DNA of 64,000 bases from Deltaproteobacteria bacterium (GTDB lineage: Bacteria > Myxococcota_A > Polyangia > Polyangiales > Houyiibacteriaceae). Both the position numbers and the translations under genes were made by a program. This document shows, one piece after another, positions 27,237 to 36,684 of this stretch (position 1 is its first letter; every line of letters starts with the position of its first letter). The notes under the pieces were generated by a model that ran no database searches, was not told the DNA's origin, and saw nothing but the letters and a program-made list of their open reading frames with translations. Location of the stretch: contig JAEPMI010000002.1 in NCBI GenBank assembly GCA_017644045.1, positions 323,026-387,025 on the forward strand. The letters are read 5' to 3'.

Positions 27237-28250
27237 ATGAGAGGGCACACCCCGACACATGCGGCGGTGCTGGCCGTGGCGACGCTGGTCGCCTGTAGTC
27301 GCTCGCACGGAACGGACTCCGACGACGTGGAGGGGATGGACTCCGGCCCCGTCGACGCCGCGGCTCCCGACCTGCCGCCGCCCGACATGTTCAACCTGTC
27401 GATCGCGCTCGGGTGCGGCTGGGAGACGATCGAGCTCTCCCCCGGGGTCTCGTTGCGCGGCGTTCACGGACGTCAGACCGCGGGGCTGAATCCCGTGTGG
27501 CTCGTGGGCGACGACGGGTTCGCGTTCGGCTGGGCGGATGGCCCGCCCCTCCAAACGGTTCAGACCGATGAGGGCGCGCTGCTCTCGAGCGCGTGGCACG
27601 ACGGCGAGGACTCGCTCTGGGCGACCGAGCTGCCAGGGTCGATGATGCGGCTGAGCGACGACGAATGGGAGCGCTTCGACTCCGGGGTCGACGAGGCGCT
27701 GCTCGCGGTCGATGGATCGTCGCCAGACTCGGCGTGGGCCGTCGGGATCCGTGGTGTGATGGCCGAGTGGGACGGCACGTCGTGGAGCGCGCACCCGTCG
27801 CTCGTGGAGCACGACCTCACGGGCCTGTCGGTCGTAGCCGTGGACGATGTCTGGGCCGTCGGCTCATCGGACGACGGCGGCGTGGTGCTCCACTTCGACG
27901 GCACGGAGTGGTCCATCGAGGAGCTCGACGCTCGGTTGCACGACGTGTCCGTGAAGGAACCGGACGATGTCTGGGTGGTGGGCTCGGGCGTGTTCCACTG
28001 GGATGGTGCCCGCTGGTCCGAGGAAGACGTCGGCAGCCCCGGCGAGTGGGCCTCGGTGGCCGTGGTCGGATCCCAGGTATGGATTGCCGGTGTGGCCGAC
28101 CGAGTGCTCATGCGACGCTTCGACGGCTCCTGGCTCACGGCGCTCGAGGGCACCGGCCCGCTCTGGGACATGTGGCTTCACACCTTCAGCGGCGACCTCT
28201 GGGTGACCGGCGAAGGCGTCGCCCACCGCTGCATGCCCTTCTTCCTCTGA
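27237..28250 (+). CDS. Lipoprotein with beta-propeller-like repeats
   Basis: A 337-residue protein with a signal of about 20 residues ending in TLVAC (Cys 20). An acidic Pro-rich spacer is followed by repeats of about 40 residues built on a DDVWAVG...W motif (SAWAVGIRG, DDVWAVGSSD, DDVWVVGSG, SQVWIAGVAD). They suggest a surface-exposed propeller, as seen in many myxobacterial lipoproteins. The ligand is unknown. The gene is divergent from the Cys-rich lipoprotein across 140 bases, and its 3' end overlaps the DUF4386-like gene by 73 bases. Confidence 0.8.
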   Translation: MRGHTPTHAAVLAVATLVACSRSHGTDSDDVEGMDSGPVDAAAPDLPPPDMFNLSIALGCGWETIELSPGVSLRGVHGRQTAGLNPVWLVGDDGFAFGWADGPPLQTVQTDEGALLSSAWHDGEDSLWATELPGSMMRLSDDEWERFDSGVDEALLAVDGSSPDSAWAVGIRGVMAEWDGTSWSAHPSLVEHDLTGLSVVAVDDVWAVGSSDDGGVVLHFDGTEWSIEELDARLHDVSVKEPDDVWVVGSGVFHWDGARWSEEDVGSPGEWASVAVVGSQVWIAGVADRVLMRRFDGSWLTALEGTGPLWDMWLHTFSGDLWVTGEGVAHRCMPFFL

Positions 28251-28909
28251 TCCCAGCGGCTCGCGCGCACGATGAGCCAGACCGCCATGGAAGGCTCGGC
28301 GACGATCGCCAGACCGTAGAAGGGGTCGATCGCCACCGAGAGCGACGGCGCGAAGAGCGCGGCGAACGAGCCGACGAGATAGACGAGACCGGTGGCCGAG
28401 AGTGCCCAGGCGATCGGACGCGGGCCGCCGGCGCGGTGAAGCAGCGGCCCGAGCATGAGGCACGCGAGGCCGAACGGAATCAAGCCGAGGTCGTACACCA
28501 ACGCGTGGGTCTCGACGGACGCGAGCACCTGCGAAGCGAGCGAGAGGTCGTCCCCCGTCTCTCCTGCCAGCGTGAGCGCACGGCTCAGGTTCAGGAGGTT
28601 GATGGCCAGGGTCGCGGCCTGGACCAGCCGGAATCCCGTCGCGGCGACCGCCAGACCACGGTGGACCGGTGCGAGCAGGCGCCAGAGCCCGTAGGCCACG
28701 CCCACGTCGAGTGCGACCATGAGCAGGTCGGCGCCGATTCCCAGGCCGAAGAAGCCGGCGGAGTCGGCGATTGCGCGGGTGGTGGCGAGGGCGTCGCCGG
28801 GCACGACGAGCGACTGGCGGACGAAGAACTCGGCGAAGATGCCGCAGAGCACGACGCCGAGGTAAGCGACGCCCGTACGGCGGGCGATGGTGGAACGATG
28901 AACGGTCAC
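28178..28909 (-). CDS. DUF4386-like polytopic membrane protein
   Basis: A 243-residue protein with about six hydrophobic helices and family-like spacing (GVAYLGVVLCGIFAEFFVR, LLAPVHRGLAVAATGFR). It is probably an inner-membrane protein; no function is established for the family. I chose the GTG at 28909 because it is preceded by an excellent GAGGAGAT site at 28912-28919. The frame stays open further upstream but has no such site. It is downstream of and in the same direction as an AraC-type regulator (95 bases), which may control or accompany it. Its end overlaps the neighbouring lipoprotein gene on the other strand by 73 bases. Confidence 0.82.
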   Translation of the reverse strand: MTVHRSTIARRTGVAYLGVVLCGIFAEFFVRQSLVVPGDALATTRAIADSAGFFGLGIGADLLMVALDVGVAYGLWRLLAPVHRGLAVAATGFRLVQAATLAINLLNLSRALTLAGETGDDLSLASQVLASVETHALVYDLGLIPFGLACLMLGPLLHRAGGPRPIAWALSATGLVYLVGSFAALFAPSLSVAIDPFYGLAIVAEPSMAVWLIVRASRWDQRKKGMQRWATPSPVTQRSPLKV

Positions 28910-29004
28910 GGGATCTCCTCTCGTGGGTGGCGGGATGGAGATCACGCTAGGTGGGCGGCGACCGCGCTTCTCGACCATCGCGGCCAATCCATCGACCGTT
29001 CCGG

Positions 29005-30012
29005 TCAGCCCGTCGGCGCAGTACTCGCGGCCTGACGGAAAGCGCCCGGGGTCTGCCCGACCCAACGCTTGAACGCCCGCGAGAACGCGCTCTGGTCCGA
29101 GAACCCGGTCAGGAACGCCACCTCCGCGAGGCTGTGGCCCGTGAGCGCGAGGAGCTGCTCCGCCACCTCCCGACGGGCCTGGTCGGCGATCGCGCGGAAG
29201 CTGAGACCCTGCTCGGCCAGCCGGCGGTGGAGCGTCCGTTCGCTCATCCCGAGGCGCCGAGCGATCGCGTCACGGCTGGGCGGTCCGTCGCACAGCGCGT
29301 CGGTCACCGCCCCTCGCACGCTCGCGGCGATGGAGCGGTCGACGTGCTGCTCGCGAAGCGTCTCCAGCTGTGCGAGCAGGAACGCACTGAGCCCTTCGTC
29401 GCCGAGGCGAGCCTTGGTCGCGAGGGTGGCGCCATCGAAGTCGAGCGCGTCGGTGTCGGCCTCGAAGTGCACCGGGCACCGGAAGAGCTCGCGGTGCTGG
29501 GCGTCGGACACTGGCCCGCCATGACGAAAGCGCACGGACACGGGGTCGACCGGCTCGTCGGCGATCTGGCGCAGCAGGGTGATCAGCGCGGCGAGCGCTC
29601 CCTCGTTCGCGATGCGAGCCCCACGGCGGTCGCCAGGGCGGGCGAGCAGTCGGAAGCTCGCTCCGCCCTCGGTCGCATGGAGGCGGTACTCGAGCGAGTC
29701 GGAGAGGACGACGATGTAGCGGACGACTCGTTCGAGCGCCTCGCGAATGGTCATCGCGGTCTTGAGCGCGAGCCCCATCGCGCCGAAGTCCTCGGGGCGA
29801 ACCGACGCCCCGTAGCGAAGCGGCAGCCCGAGGTCGTCGGGCGGCGCCGCCCGCTCCAGCATGTCGTAGTACGCCGACACCGGAACCGATACGTTCAGCG
29901 CCTCTGCGCGGCCGAGGTCCGGCGAGAGACGGAGTGGGGCGAGCAGCTCGTCGGCGCTCGCCCGCGAGGCGGCGGCGAAGCGAAGCGCGATCTGGGCGGT
30001 GACGGTGCTCAA
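29005..30012 (-). CDS. AraC-family transcription regulator
   Basis: A 335-residue regulator. The N-terminal about 200 residues match the AraC-like ligand-binding domain found with OruR/ArgR-type regulators (RYGASVRPEDFGAMGLALKTAMTIREAL, FRCPVHFEADTDALDF). The C-terminal AraC helix-turn-helix pair spans about 235-330 (AIARRLGMSERTLHRRLAEQG, LAEVAFLTGFSDQSAFSRAF). The ligand is unknown. The DUF4386-like gene 95 bases downstream is a plausible target or operon partner. It is divergent from the hybrid histidine kinase across 85 bases. Confidence 0.92.
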   Translation of the reverse strand: MSTVTAQIALRFAAASRASADELLAPLRLSPDLGRAEALNVSVPVSAYYDMLERAAPPDDLGLPLRYGASVRPEDFGAMGLALKTAMTIREALERVVRYIVVLSDSLEYRLHATEGGASFRLLARPGDRRGARIANEGALAALITLLRQIADEPVDPVSVRFRHGGPVSDAQHRELFRCPVHFEADTDALDFDGATLATKARLGDEGLSAFLLAQLETLREQHVDRSIAASVRGAVTDALCDGPPSRDAIARRLGMSERTLHRRLAEQGLSFRAIADQARREVAEQLLALTGHSLAEVAFLTGFSDQSAFSRAFKRWVGQTPGAFRQAASTAPTG

Positions 30013-30097
30013 GGTCGGGTCACAGCATACCCGGAGCGCCCGCTCACCCGGGCCGAGGACGACACGTTCGCGTCACGAACGATGGTACGCTGAACCC

Positions 30098-32107
30098 GTG
30101 GGGGAAAAGAGCGAGGGAGGGGTCCCTGACGACTACGACGAGCTCCGACGCGAGGTCGAGGCGCTGCGCGTGCGGGTGGCCGACCTGCAGCGCGCAGCTG
30201 CGCGCCATCAGACCGTCGCCCCGGAGGCGACCATCCTGGCCGCTCAGGAGGAGCTGCTGCGTGAGGCCGAGCGGATCGCCCACGTCGGCACCTGGACCTG
30301 GGAGCCGCCGACGGGTGTCGTGACGTGGTCGGACGAGATGTACCGGATCCTCGGCGTCGATCCCGACGAGGTCACGCCTTCGGTCGAGGCCTTCTATGCG
30401 CGCGTCCACCCGGAGGATCTCCCACGTGCGCAGGAGAACAAGGACACGTCGCTCCGTGATGGGGTCCTGCCGCTCACGGACCTCCGCCTGATCCGTCCCG
30501 ACGGAACCGTCCGCCACACCACGACGTCGAGCATCCTCCTCTTCGACGACGACGGCGTGGTGCGTCGCATCGTCGGCGGCGTGCTGGACCGCACCGATGC
30601 CCTGGCCGCGGAGGCGAAGCTGCGCCGAACGCTCCACCAGCTCGAGGAAGCGCAGCGCTTCGCCAAGCTCGGGAGCTGGCGCTTCGACCCGACGACTGGG
30701 GAAGTCGAGTGGTCGGCGGGGCTGCGAAGGATCTTCGGCATCGCCGCCGATGCTCCGGCTGACGTGGAGACGTTTCGTGGGCTCATGCTGCCCGAGTATC
30801 GAGACCGCTGGCTCCTCGACGGGCAGGAGGGCGACACCGCGCTCCAGGGGGGCGAGCTCGAGATGCCGCTCCAGAGGCCCGACGGCGAGATCCGGCACGT
30901 GCGCATCGAGAGCTTCGTCGTGCCACGAGCCGATGGGGGACACGAGCTCCGTGGGACCATCCTGGACATCACGGACGACGTGAAGCTCCGACAGGAGCTC
31001 GCGCGCTCGCAGAAGATGGAAGCGGTGGGACGCCTCGCCGGGGGCATCGCCCACGACTTCAACAACCTCCTACAGGTCATCGGCACGAGCATGCACCTGC
31101 TCGAGAAGAAGGTGGGAGCGCGGCAGGAGCTCGAGGACTCCCGCCGGGCGCTCGACTCGGCCTCCGGCCTGACCCGGCGGCTGCTGGCGCTCGGTCGGAA
31201 GGCGCGCCTGAAACTGGTCCGGGTCGAACCCAACGAGCTCCTCGAAGGGACCGTGGACCTGATGCGCCGGCTGGTGGGCGACGAGATCGATCTCGAGCTG
31301 GAGCTGGCGCCCGACCTGCCCGACATCTCCGTCGATCCGGTGGAGATCGAGCGTGCGGTGGTGAACCTGGTCGTCAACGCCCGAGACGCCATGCCTGGCG
31401 GCGGGGTGGTCACGGTGCGGACCGAGGCCGCCACCCTGGGCGACTCGCCGGCCGTGGCGCTCTCGGTCACCGACCAGGGCGGAGGCATCGCGGAGGAGGA
31501 TCTACCGAGGCTCTTCGAGCCCTTCTTCACCACGCGCGGAGAGGTGGGCGGCACGGGCCTCGGTCTCGCCACCGTCCTCGGCACCGCGGAACAGCACGGC
31601 GGCACGGTGCGCGTGCAGAGCGACGAGGGGCGCGGGAGCACGTTCGTGATCGTGTTGCCCGCACTGCCCGCGCGCGTCGCAGAGCGTCGCGAGGAGGCAC
31701 CCGCCCCAGTCACGACGTCGGCGCCGCGTAGGTATCGCGTGTTGGTCGTGGACGACGACCCGGCCGTCGCGACCGTGACGGAGATGTTGCTCACGCATCT
31801 CGGTCACGACGCGCAGATGACGACGGACCCCGAGGAAGTGCTCGAGCGCTGGCAGAACTTCGGCAAGACCTACGACCTCGTCCTGTGCGACGTAGCCATG
31901 GGGAGCGTTCGCGGACCGGAGCTGGTCGCCCGGATGGCGGAGGTCGGGCCACCCCCGCGGGTGCTCTACATGACCGGCTACAGCCGGGAAGCGGCCGAGG
32001 CGAAGCTGGATGGTGCCTTCGTGACCAAGCCCTTCACGGTCCCAGCCCTCGAAGCCGCCCTGGAGTCGGTGATGGGTTCGAGCGCAGCCGAGCGCAGCTC
32101 GGCGTGA
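30098..32107 (+). CDS. PAS-PAS hybrid histidine kinase with C-terminal receiver
   Basis: A 669-residue soluble sensor kinase. A short N-terminal coiled coil precedes two PAS domains (about 60-170 and 185-300; RIAHVGTWTWEPPTG, KLGSWRFDPTTGEV). A HisKA domain with His 319 (GGIAHDFNNLLQV) and a HATPase domain (DQGGGIAEEDLPRLFEPFF) follow. A receiver domain with Asp 598 (LVLCDVAMG) closes the protein. It has no membrane helix, so the signal is cytoplasmic. I chose the GTG at 30098 because no ATG lies before the first conserved residues. The receiver could phosphorelay to an unseen partner. Confidence 0.92.
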   Translation: MGEKSEGGVPDDYDELRREVEALRVRVADLQRAAARHQTVAPEATILAAQEELLREAERIAHVGTWTWEPPTGVVTWSDEMYRILGVDPDEVTPSVEAFYARVHPEDLPRAQENKDTSLRDGVLPLTDLRLIRPDGTVRHTTTSSILLFDDDGVVRRIVGGVLDRTDALAAEAKLRRTLHQLEEAQRFAKLGSWRFDPTTGEVEWSAGLRRIFGIAADAPADVETFRGLMLPEYRDRWLLDGQEGDTALQGGELEMPLQRPDGEIRHVRIESFVVPRADGGHELRGTILDITDDVKLRQELARSQKMEAVGRLAGGIAHDFNNLLQVIGTSMHLLEKKVGARQELEDSRRALDSASGLTRRLLALGRKARLKLVRVEPNELLEGTVDLMRRLVGDEIDLELELAPDLPDISVDPVEIERAVVNLVVNARDAMPGGGVVTVRTEAATLGDSPAVALSVTDQGGGIAEEDLPRLFEPFFTTRGEVGGTGLGLATVLGTAEQHGGTVRVQSDEGRGSTFVIVLPALPARVAERREEAPAPVTTSAPRRYRVLVVDDDPAVATVTEMLLTHLGHDAQMTTDPEEVLERWQNFGKTYDLVLCDVAMGSVRGPELVARMAEVGPPPRVLYMTGYSREAAEAKLDGAFVTKPFTVPALEAALESVMGSSAAERSSA

Positions 32108-32124
32108 AAGAGTAGCCTGCGCCC

Positions 32125-32224
32125 ATGGCATTCGGGGGGAAGCCGGCGTCGGGCCGGATGGTGGCTGCTGTCGCTCCTGGCGCTCGGCTGCGGCGACGAC
32201 AGCGCGCCGGCCGATGGCGCGTGA
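32125..32224 (+). pseudogene. Remnant of a small lipoprotein gene
   Basis: A start at ATG 32125 reads MAFGGKPASG. From about 32156, a second frame reads GWWLLSLLALGCGDDSAPADGA and then TGA at 32222-32224. The latter is a perfect lipoprotein signal and lipobox (LALGC). No start codon precedes it in frame, so a one-base change would be needed to join the parts. It looks like the signal-peptide end of a decayed gene, although a chance frame cannot be excluded. It fills most of the space between two convergent genes. Confidence 0.4.
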
Positions 32225-32253
32225 CCCTCGGCTGGGTCGCGCCCTGAGCACGC

Positions 32254-33288
32254 TCAGCCGACCAGCGACCAACCGAGGCGTTCGCCCGCGTGGAAGGGCG
32301 TGAGGTCGAAGCCCTCGGGGTCGATGCGCTCGGGCACCTGCTGCTCGCCACGCTCGAGCGTGATCGTCTCTTCGTTCGCCGGAAGCCCGTAGAACGCCGG
32401 CCCGTACAGCGAGGCGAAACCCTCGAGCTTCTCGAGGCAGCCGAGCTCGTCGAAGGTCTGGGCGTAGCTCTCGATCGCGAAGGGCGCCGAGAAGATGCCG
32501 GCGCAGCCGCAGGCGTTCTCCTTGGCAGAGCGGGCGTGCGGAGCGGAGTCGGTGCCGAGGAAGAACTTCGAGTCGCCGGTGGTGACCAGCGCGCGCAGCG
32601 CTTCCTTGTGGCGAGTGCGCTTGGCGACCGGCAGGCAGTAGCTGTGCGGCTTGATGCCGCCGACCAGGATGTCGTTGCGGTCGATGCGCAGGTGGTGCGC
32701 GGTGATCGTCGCGGCGACGTTGGGACCGGCGCCCTGCACGAACGCGACGGCCTCCGCGGTGGTGATGTGCTCGAGGACGACCTTCAGGTCCGGAAAACGC
32801 TCGAGGGTGGGCGCCAAGACACGCTCGAGGAAGACCTTCTCGCGATCGAAGATGTCGATGTCGGCGTCGACGACCTCGCCGTGCACCAGCAAGGGCATGC
32901 CGATGGCCGACATGCGCTCGAGCACCGGATGGATCGCCGCGATGTCGGTGACCCCGCGATCGGAGTTGGTGGTCGCGCCCGCCGGGTAGAGCTTGCACGC
33001 CGTGAGCACGCCCTCCTCATGGCCCCGCGCGACCTCGTCGGGATCGATCTGATCCGTGAGGTAGGCCGTCATCAGCGGCTCGAAACGGGCGTCGCCCACC
33101 GCCGACCGGATCCGCTCGCGGTAGGCCTTCGCCGCGTCGACCGTCGTCACCGGCGGCACGAGGTTCGGCATGACGATCGCGCGTCCGAACTGGCGCGCGG
33201 TGTAGGGCGCGACCAGGGCCAGCATCTCGCCATCGCGGAGGTGGAGATGCCAATCGTCGGGGCGGCGGATCGTGAGCGCGTCGGTCAT
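32254..33288 (-). CDS. pyrC: Dihydroorotase (class II, PyrC)
   Basis: A 344-residue enzyme for the third step of pyrimidine synthesis, cyclising carbamoyl aspartate to dihydroorotate. Family motifs are DWHLHLRDG (12-20) with zinc ligands His 14/16, the carboxylated Lys 99 (ACKLYPAGATTNSD), HGEVVD, LEHITT and GTDSAPH (around 246). Length and motif spacing fit the E. coli-type class II enzyme. A plain housekeeping gene here. The two genes upstream and downstream are not pyrimidine genes. Confidence 0.97.
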   Translation of the reverse strand: MTDALTIRRPDDWHLHLRDGEMLALVAPYTARQFGRAIVMPNLVPPVTTVDAAKAYRERIRSAVGDARFEPLMTAYLTDQIDPDEVARGHEEGVLTACKLYPAGATTNSDRGVTDIAAIHPVLERMSAIGMPLLVHGEVVDADIDIFDREKVFLERVLAPTLERFPDLKVVLEHITTAEAVAFVQGAGPNVAATITAHHLRIDRNDILVGGIKPHSYCLPVAKRTRHKEALRALVTTGDSKFFLGTDSAPHARSAKENACGCAGIFSAPFAIESYAQTFDELGCLEKLEGFASLYGPAFYGLPANEETITLERGEQQVPERIDPEGFDLTPFHAGERLGWSLVG

Positions 33289-33363
33289 CGTTTCGCCCGT
33301 CCTAACGCGGCGCTCGATGCGATGCCAGCTCGCGCGGATGATGGGGGCGCGCCCGAGTTTCGA

Positions 33364-34278
33364 TCAGAGCTCGGCGAGGATGCGCTCGGTGACGTCCCAG
33401 AGCTTCTTGGCCATGTCGGCGTCGCGCGCGTAGCGAGAGTGCTTCGCGGGGTTGCAGTCCGCGTAGTACTCGCCGGTCACGGTCGCCGCGGCGGGGTTCG
33501 CGGCGAGATAGGTCTGGGTCGCCGCCCCCTCCGGGATGGTCTTGAAGGTGAGCGCCGCGCCAATGGGCATCAGGATGCGCATCCCGAGCGACATGTGGCG
33601 CCCGAGGTTGGTCGCGATCACGCCCGGGTGGCAGGCGTTGGCCACGGGCCCCTTTCCCTCGAGGCGCCGCGAGAGCTCTTTCGCGAAGAGGAGGTTGGCG
33701 AGCTTCGACTGACCGTAGGCGGTCCACCCCTTGTAGCCGTGCTCGAAGGTCAGGTCGTCGAACTGGATGCCGCCCTTGGGCGCCATCCCGTGGGCGGAGC
33801 TCGAGAGGATCACGATCCGGCCGTCGTCGGCGACCGAGTCGAGCAGGCCCGTGACCAGCTGGAAGTGGCCGACGTGGTTCACGTAGAACTGCTTCTCCTG
33901 CCCGTGGAGCAGCTCGCGCTTCGGGAGCGCCATGATGCCGGCGTTCGCGATCAGCCCAGCGAGACTCCCCTGCTCCTTCACCTTGGCGATCGCGCTCCGG
34001 ACCGAGTCCGGGTCGCCGAGCTCGCACGCGACCGGCACCGCGCCGGCGAAGCTCGCGCAGGCCTCGCGAGCCTTCTCCTCCGTGCGGGCCGCGCCGAGCA
34101 CGGTCGCGCCACGCATGGCGAGCACCCGCGCCGTCTCCTGGCCGAGGCCGGAGTTCACGCCGGTGATCAGGAAGGACTTGCCGGTCAGGTCGACGCCTTC
34201 GCTGACCTCCTCCGCGGTGGAGGCGTAGCCGAAGCCGTTGGCGCCGCGGCGCCCCTTGATGAGTGAGGCGAGAGACAT
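33364..34278 (-). CDS. Short-chain dehydrogenase/reductase
   Basis: A 304-residue NAD(P)-dependent oxidoreductase with TGVNSGLGQETA at the nucleotide site, NAG, catalytic Ser in SSSAHG and YGQSK (Tyr and Lys). It resembles the retinol dehydrogenase/WW-domain oxidoreductase-like branch (KGWTAYGQSKLANLLFAKEL). No substrate is indicated. It is separated by 75 bases from pyrC, whose start is downstream on the same strand, so the two may be co-transcribed. Confidence 0.93.
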   Translation of the reverse strand: MSLASLIKGRRGANGFGYASTAEEVSEGVDLTGKSFLITGVNSGLGQETARVLAMRGATVLGAARTEEKAREACASFAGAVPVACELGDPDSVRSAIAKVKEQGSLAGLIANAGIMALPKRELLHGQEKQFYVNHVGHFQLVTGLLDSVADDGRIVILSSSAHGMAPKGGIQFDDLTFEHGYKGWTAYGQSKLANLLFAKELSRRLEGKGPVANACHPGVIATNLGRHMSLGMRILMPIGAALTFKTIPEGAATQTYLAANPAAATVTGEYYADCNPAKHSRYARDADMAKKLWDVTERILAEL

Positions 34279-34329
34279 GCCGCCGAGCCTGGAGGAGATC
34301 CGGCGCCGTTGGCAAGCGACGGCGCCGAC

Positions 34330-36189
34330 TCAGTCGCGAAGGGACAGCGGTGGGAGCGGTCGACCGAAGAGCTCCGCCCAGAGCGCCGTCGCAGCGGCGG
34401 AGAGCTCCTCGCCCGATCGCTCGCGCAGCTCGAGATGCAGCGCGGCGAGCGCCTGCCGCTGGACCCGCCGCGCGACCACGAGCGGCTCGTGCTCGACGCC
34501 GAGCTGACGTGCCAGCCCTTCGAAGATCAGGACGGTGCCGGTCGACTCCGCCGTTCCCCAGGCCCTCGCGAGGTAGAGGTGCTGACCGATCAACGCGAGG
34601 TTCACCCGGGCGAGCTCCGGCGACCGCGCCAGCTCGCTCAGGTACGCGCTGAGCTCCGCGCGGCGGTGCCACGCGCGCCGGTCGCGGCCTCCCTCTGGCA
34701 GCCGAATCGGGCCCAGCCGCTCGTCCAGGAGCGGCGCCGCGTCGCGCAGCGTCCCCGAGCCGAAGTCGAGCCGGTGCTGCGCCTCGTGCCGCTCGACGGA
34801 GTCGGTGAACGCCGCTTCGAGCACCGCGTAGGCCTCGCGGAGCGAGTCGTCCTCGAGCTCGTCGGCGATGCTCTCGAGCTCGCGCCACTCCGCGCTCGTG
34901 AGCCGGGGACGGACCGCGGTGTAGCGATCAGGGTCCAGGTCGAAACCGCGTGGCCCCGCGATGATCAGATCGCCTTCGAAGCGTTCGCGCCACTCCTCGA
35001 TGAGCCGGCGGCGGCGCGCGAGCACCGCGCCCACCGCGTCGGCGCGCTCGCCGACCTGCGCGGTCGCGAAGGCACGCGCGTCCTCGGCCATCGCCGCCTC
35101 GATCCCGTCGACCCACGCGTGGTCGCCGCGCACCGTCTCCCGGTCGATGAGCGACATTCGTCCCTCCGGCTCGAGGCTCGGGAGGATGAGCTCGACCATG
35201 TAGTGCTCGACCCGCGACTCGAGCACGAGCGCGTCCCGGACCTGCTCGCGCGTGAAGCCCAGCACCGCTCGGCCATGGTTCAGCGAATCGAGCCGGCGGA
35301 GCCGGAGCACCCGAACCGGGCCGTCGGGCCCCTCGTAGAACCGAACACGACGCACCTCGAAGGTGGAGAGCACCAGCCGGCTCTGCGCGTGAGTGCGGCG
35401 GGAGACGAGGATCTCGGCGTCGACGTAGTAGGCCAACCCTCGGTCGGCGATCGCGGCGTTGAAGGCATCCACGGAGCGGATGTGGCTGTCGGCCGCCGGT
35501 GGCTCGTCGCTGAGGACGAGATCGCGGCCCTGATCGGTGACCGCGTGCAGGAAGCTCGTGAAGTCGGCCCCGAAGAGCGCCCGGCTCCGCCCGAGCAGGA
35601 TCTCGCTCTCCTGATGGAGCCGCTGCTCCGCGTCGCCTTGCTGGAGTGGCCCCTGCTCGCGCGCGAGCCGGAGCCGGTCGAGCCAGACCACCCAACCGGG
35701 GAGCGCTTCGGCGAAGAACTCCCGCACCTCCGCGGAGCCTTCGCGGGGCCGGCCGCCTTCCCTCCAGGCGTCGTTGCTCTCCTCGATGGTCTCGCGAAGC
35801 TCGGCCGGCGGCTTCAGCACCCACCAGCCGCCGACGGCGAGCAGGCCACCGAGCACGAGCACCGCAGCGCCGAGCTTCAGGCTCGCGCCGTGGGCCGCAG
35901 GCTCCTTCAGCTCCGACGCGTGCGCCTCGAAGCGCTCCGCCACGGCGGCTTTGTCGACCGTCCCGTCGTCGAGCCCCGCGAGGACCAGGAACGCCTGACG
36001 ATGGATGTGAGCCTCGTCGTCGGGGTGGTCGCTGGAGAGCAGCTGCTCGGCGACGAGGCGCTCGACCCTCCGCCGAACGCGCCCGCGCACCGCCGGATCG
36101 ACACGGCGATAGAGCGACCGGCGGACCTTCGCCGGTTCCTCCGCTCGCGCGAGCTGCGCGAGCACCCAGAGCGCACGAGTCCGAACCAC
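34330..36189 (-). CDS. Membrane protein with HExxH metalloprotease-like motif
   Basis: A 619-residue protein. Residues 1-100 are soluble and charged. One hydrophobic helix lies at about 103-125 (LGAAVLVLGGLLAVGGWWV), and the rest would be outside the cytoplasm. Near residue 468 is HEAQHRLDF, an HExxH zinc motif, and a possible third ligand appears about 45 residues on (AELSAYLSEL, Glu 512 or 519). This resembles a gluzincin pattern, but no known family was recognised. It lies 51 bases upstream of the dehydrogenase gene on the same strand and is divergent from the small membrane protein. Confidence 0.75.
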   Translation of the reverse strand: MVRTRALWVLAQLARAEEPAKVRRSLYRRVDPAVRGRVRRRVERLVAEQLLSSDHPDDEAHIHRQAFLVLAGLDDGTVDKAAVAERFEAHASELKEPAAHGASLKLGAAVLVLGGLLAVGGWWVLKPPAELRETIEESNDAWREGGRPREGSAEVREFFAEALPGWVVWLDRLRLAREQGPLQQGDAEQRLHQESEILLGRSRALFGADFTSFLHAVTDQGRDLVLSDEPPAADSHIRSVDAFNAAIADRGLAYYVDAEILVSRRTHAQSRLVLSTFEVRRVRFYEGPDGPVRVLRLRRLDSLNHGRAVLGFTREQVRDALVLESRVEHYMVELILPSLEPEGRMSLIDRETVRGDHAWVDGIEAAMAEDARAFATAQVGERADAVGAVLARRRRLIEEWRERFEGDLIIAGPRGFDLDPDRYTAVRPRLTSAEWRELESIADELEDDSLREAYAVLEAAFTDSVERHEAQHRLDFGSGTLRDAAPLLDERLGPIRLPEGGRDRRAWHRRAELSAYLSELARSPELARVNLALIGQHLYLARAWGTAESTGTVLIFEGLARQLGVEHEPLVVARRVQRQALAALHLELRERSGEELSAAATALWAELFGRPLPPLSLRD

Positions 36190-36236
36190 GGGCCAGCAGC
36201 CTACTTTCTGCTATCGAAGACCGCGAGGGAGGAACG

Positions 36237-36680
36237 ATGACGAGCGACGACGATCTGATGGCGGCGGCATCCACGCCGACCGAGGTGAAGGCCGCGGCCG
36301 CCTTCGTGGCGCTCGGTGGGCTCTTCGTGGCGCTCACCGGGCTGCAGGTGATCAGCGTCACCTGGCACGACGAGTGGCGGAACCTCGCGCCCTACCTCTT
36401 CCTCGGCATGGGCGGCCTGATGGTCCCGACCGGCGCCATCCTCTACCGCGGCAACCCGAAGGCTGCTCTGCTGGGGCTGTTGCTCTGCACCTTCTCGATG
36501 TTCGGCACCTGCGGCTGGTTCATCACGACCTGGGGCTCGGTGTTCTCGCTCATGAACATCGCCGCCGTGCCGATGGTCGTGATCGGCGCGGTCCTCTGTG
36601 GCCTGTCGATCCCGGCGACCCGGAAGATGGCCGACGCCCGCGAGCGCCTCGCCGACGAAGGTCTGAACCTCGGATTCTGA
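36237..36680 (+). CDS. Small membrane protein with four helices
   Basis: A 147-residue protein with four predicted membrane helices and a charged C-terminal tail. A strong GGAGG site lies just before the ATG at 36237, which decides the start. No family was recognised. The pyrophosphatase-like gene begins four bases after its stop, so the two are translated as an operon. Confidence 0.85.
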   Translation: MTSDDDLMAAASTPTEVKAAAAFVALGGLFVALTGLQVISVTWHDEWRNLAPYLFLGMGGLMVPTGAILYRGNPKAALLGLLLCTFSMFGTCGWFITTWGSVFSLMNIAAVPMVVIGAVLCGLSIPATRKMADARERLADEGLNLGF

Positions 36681-36684
36681 CCAG

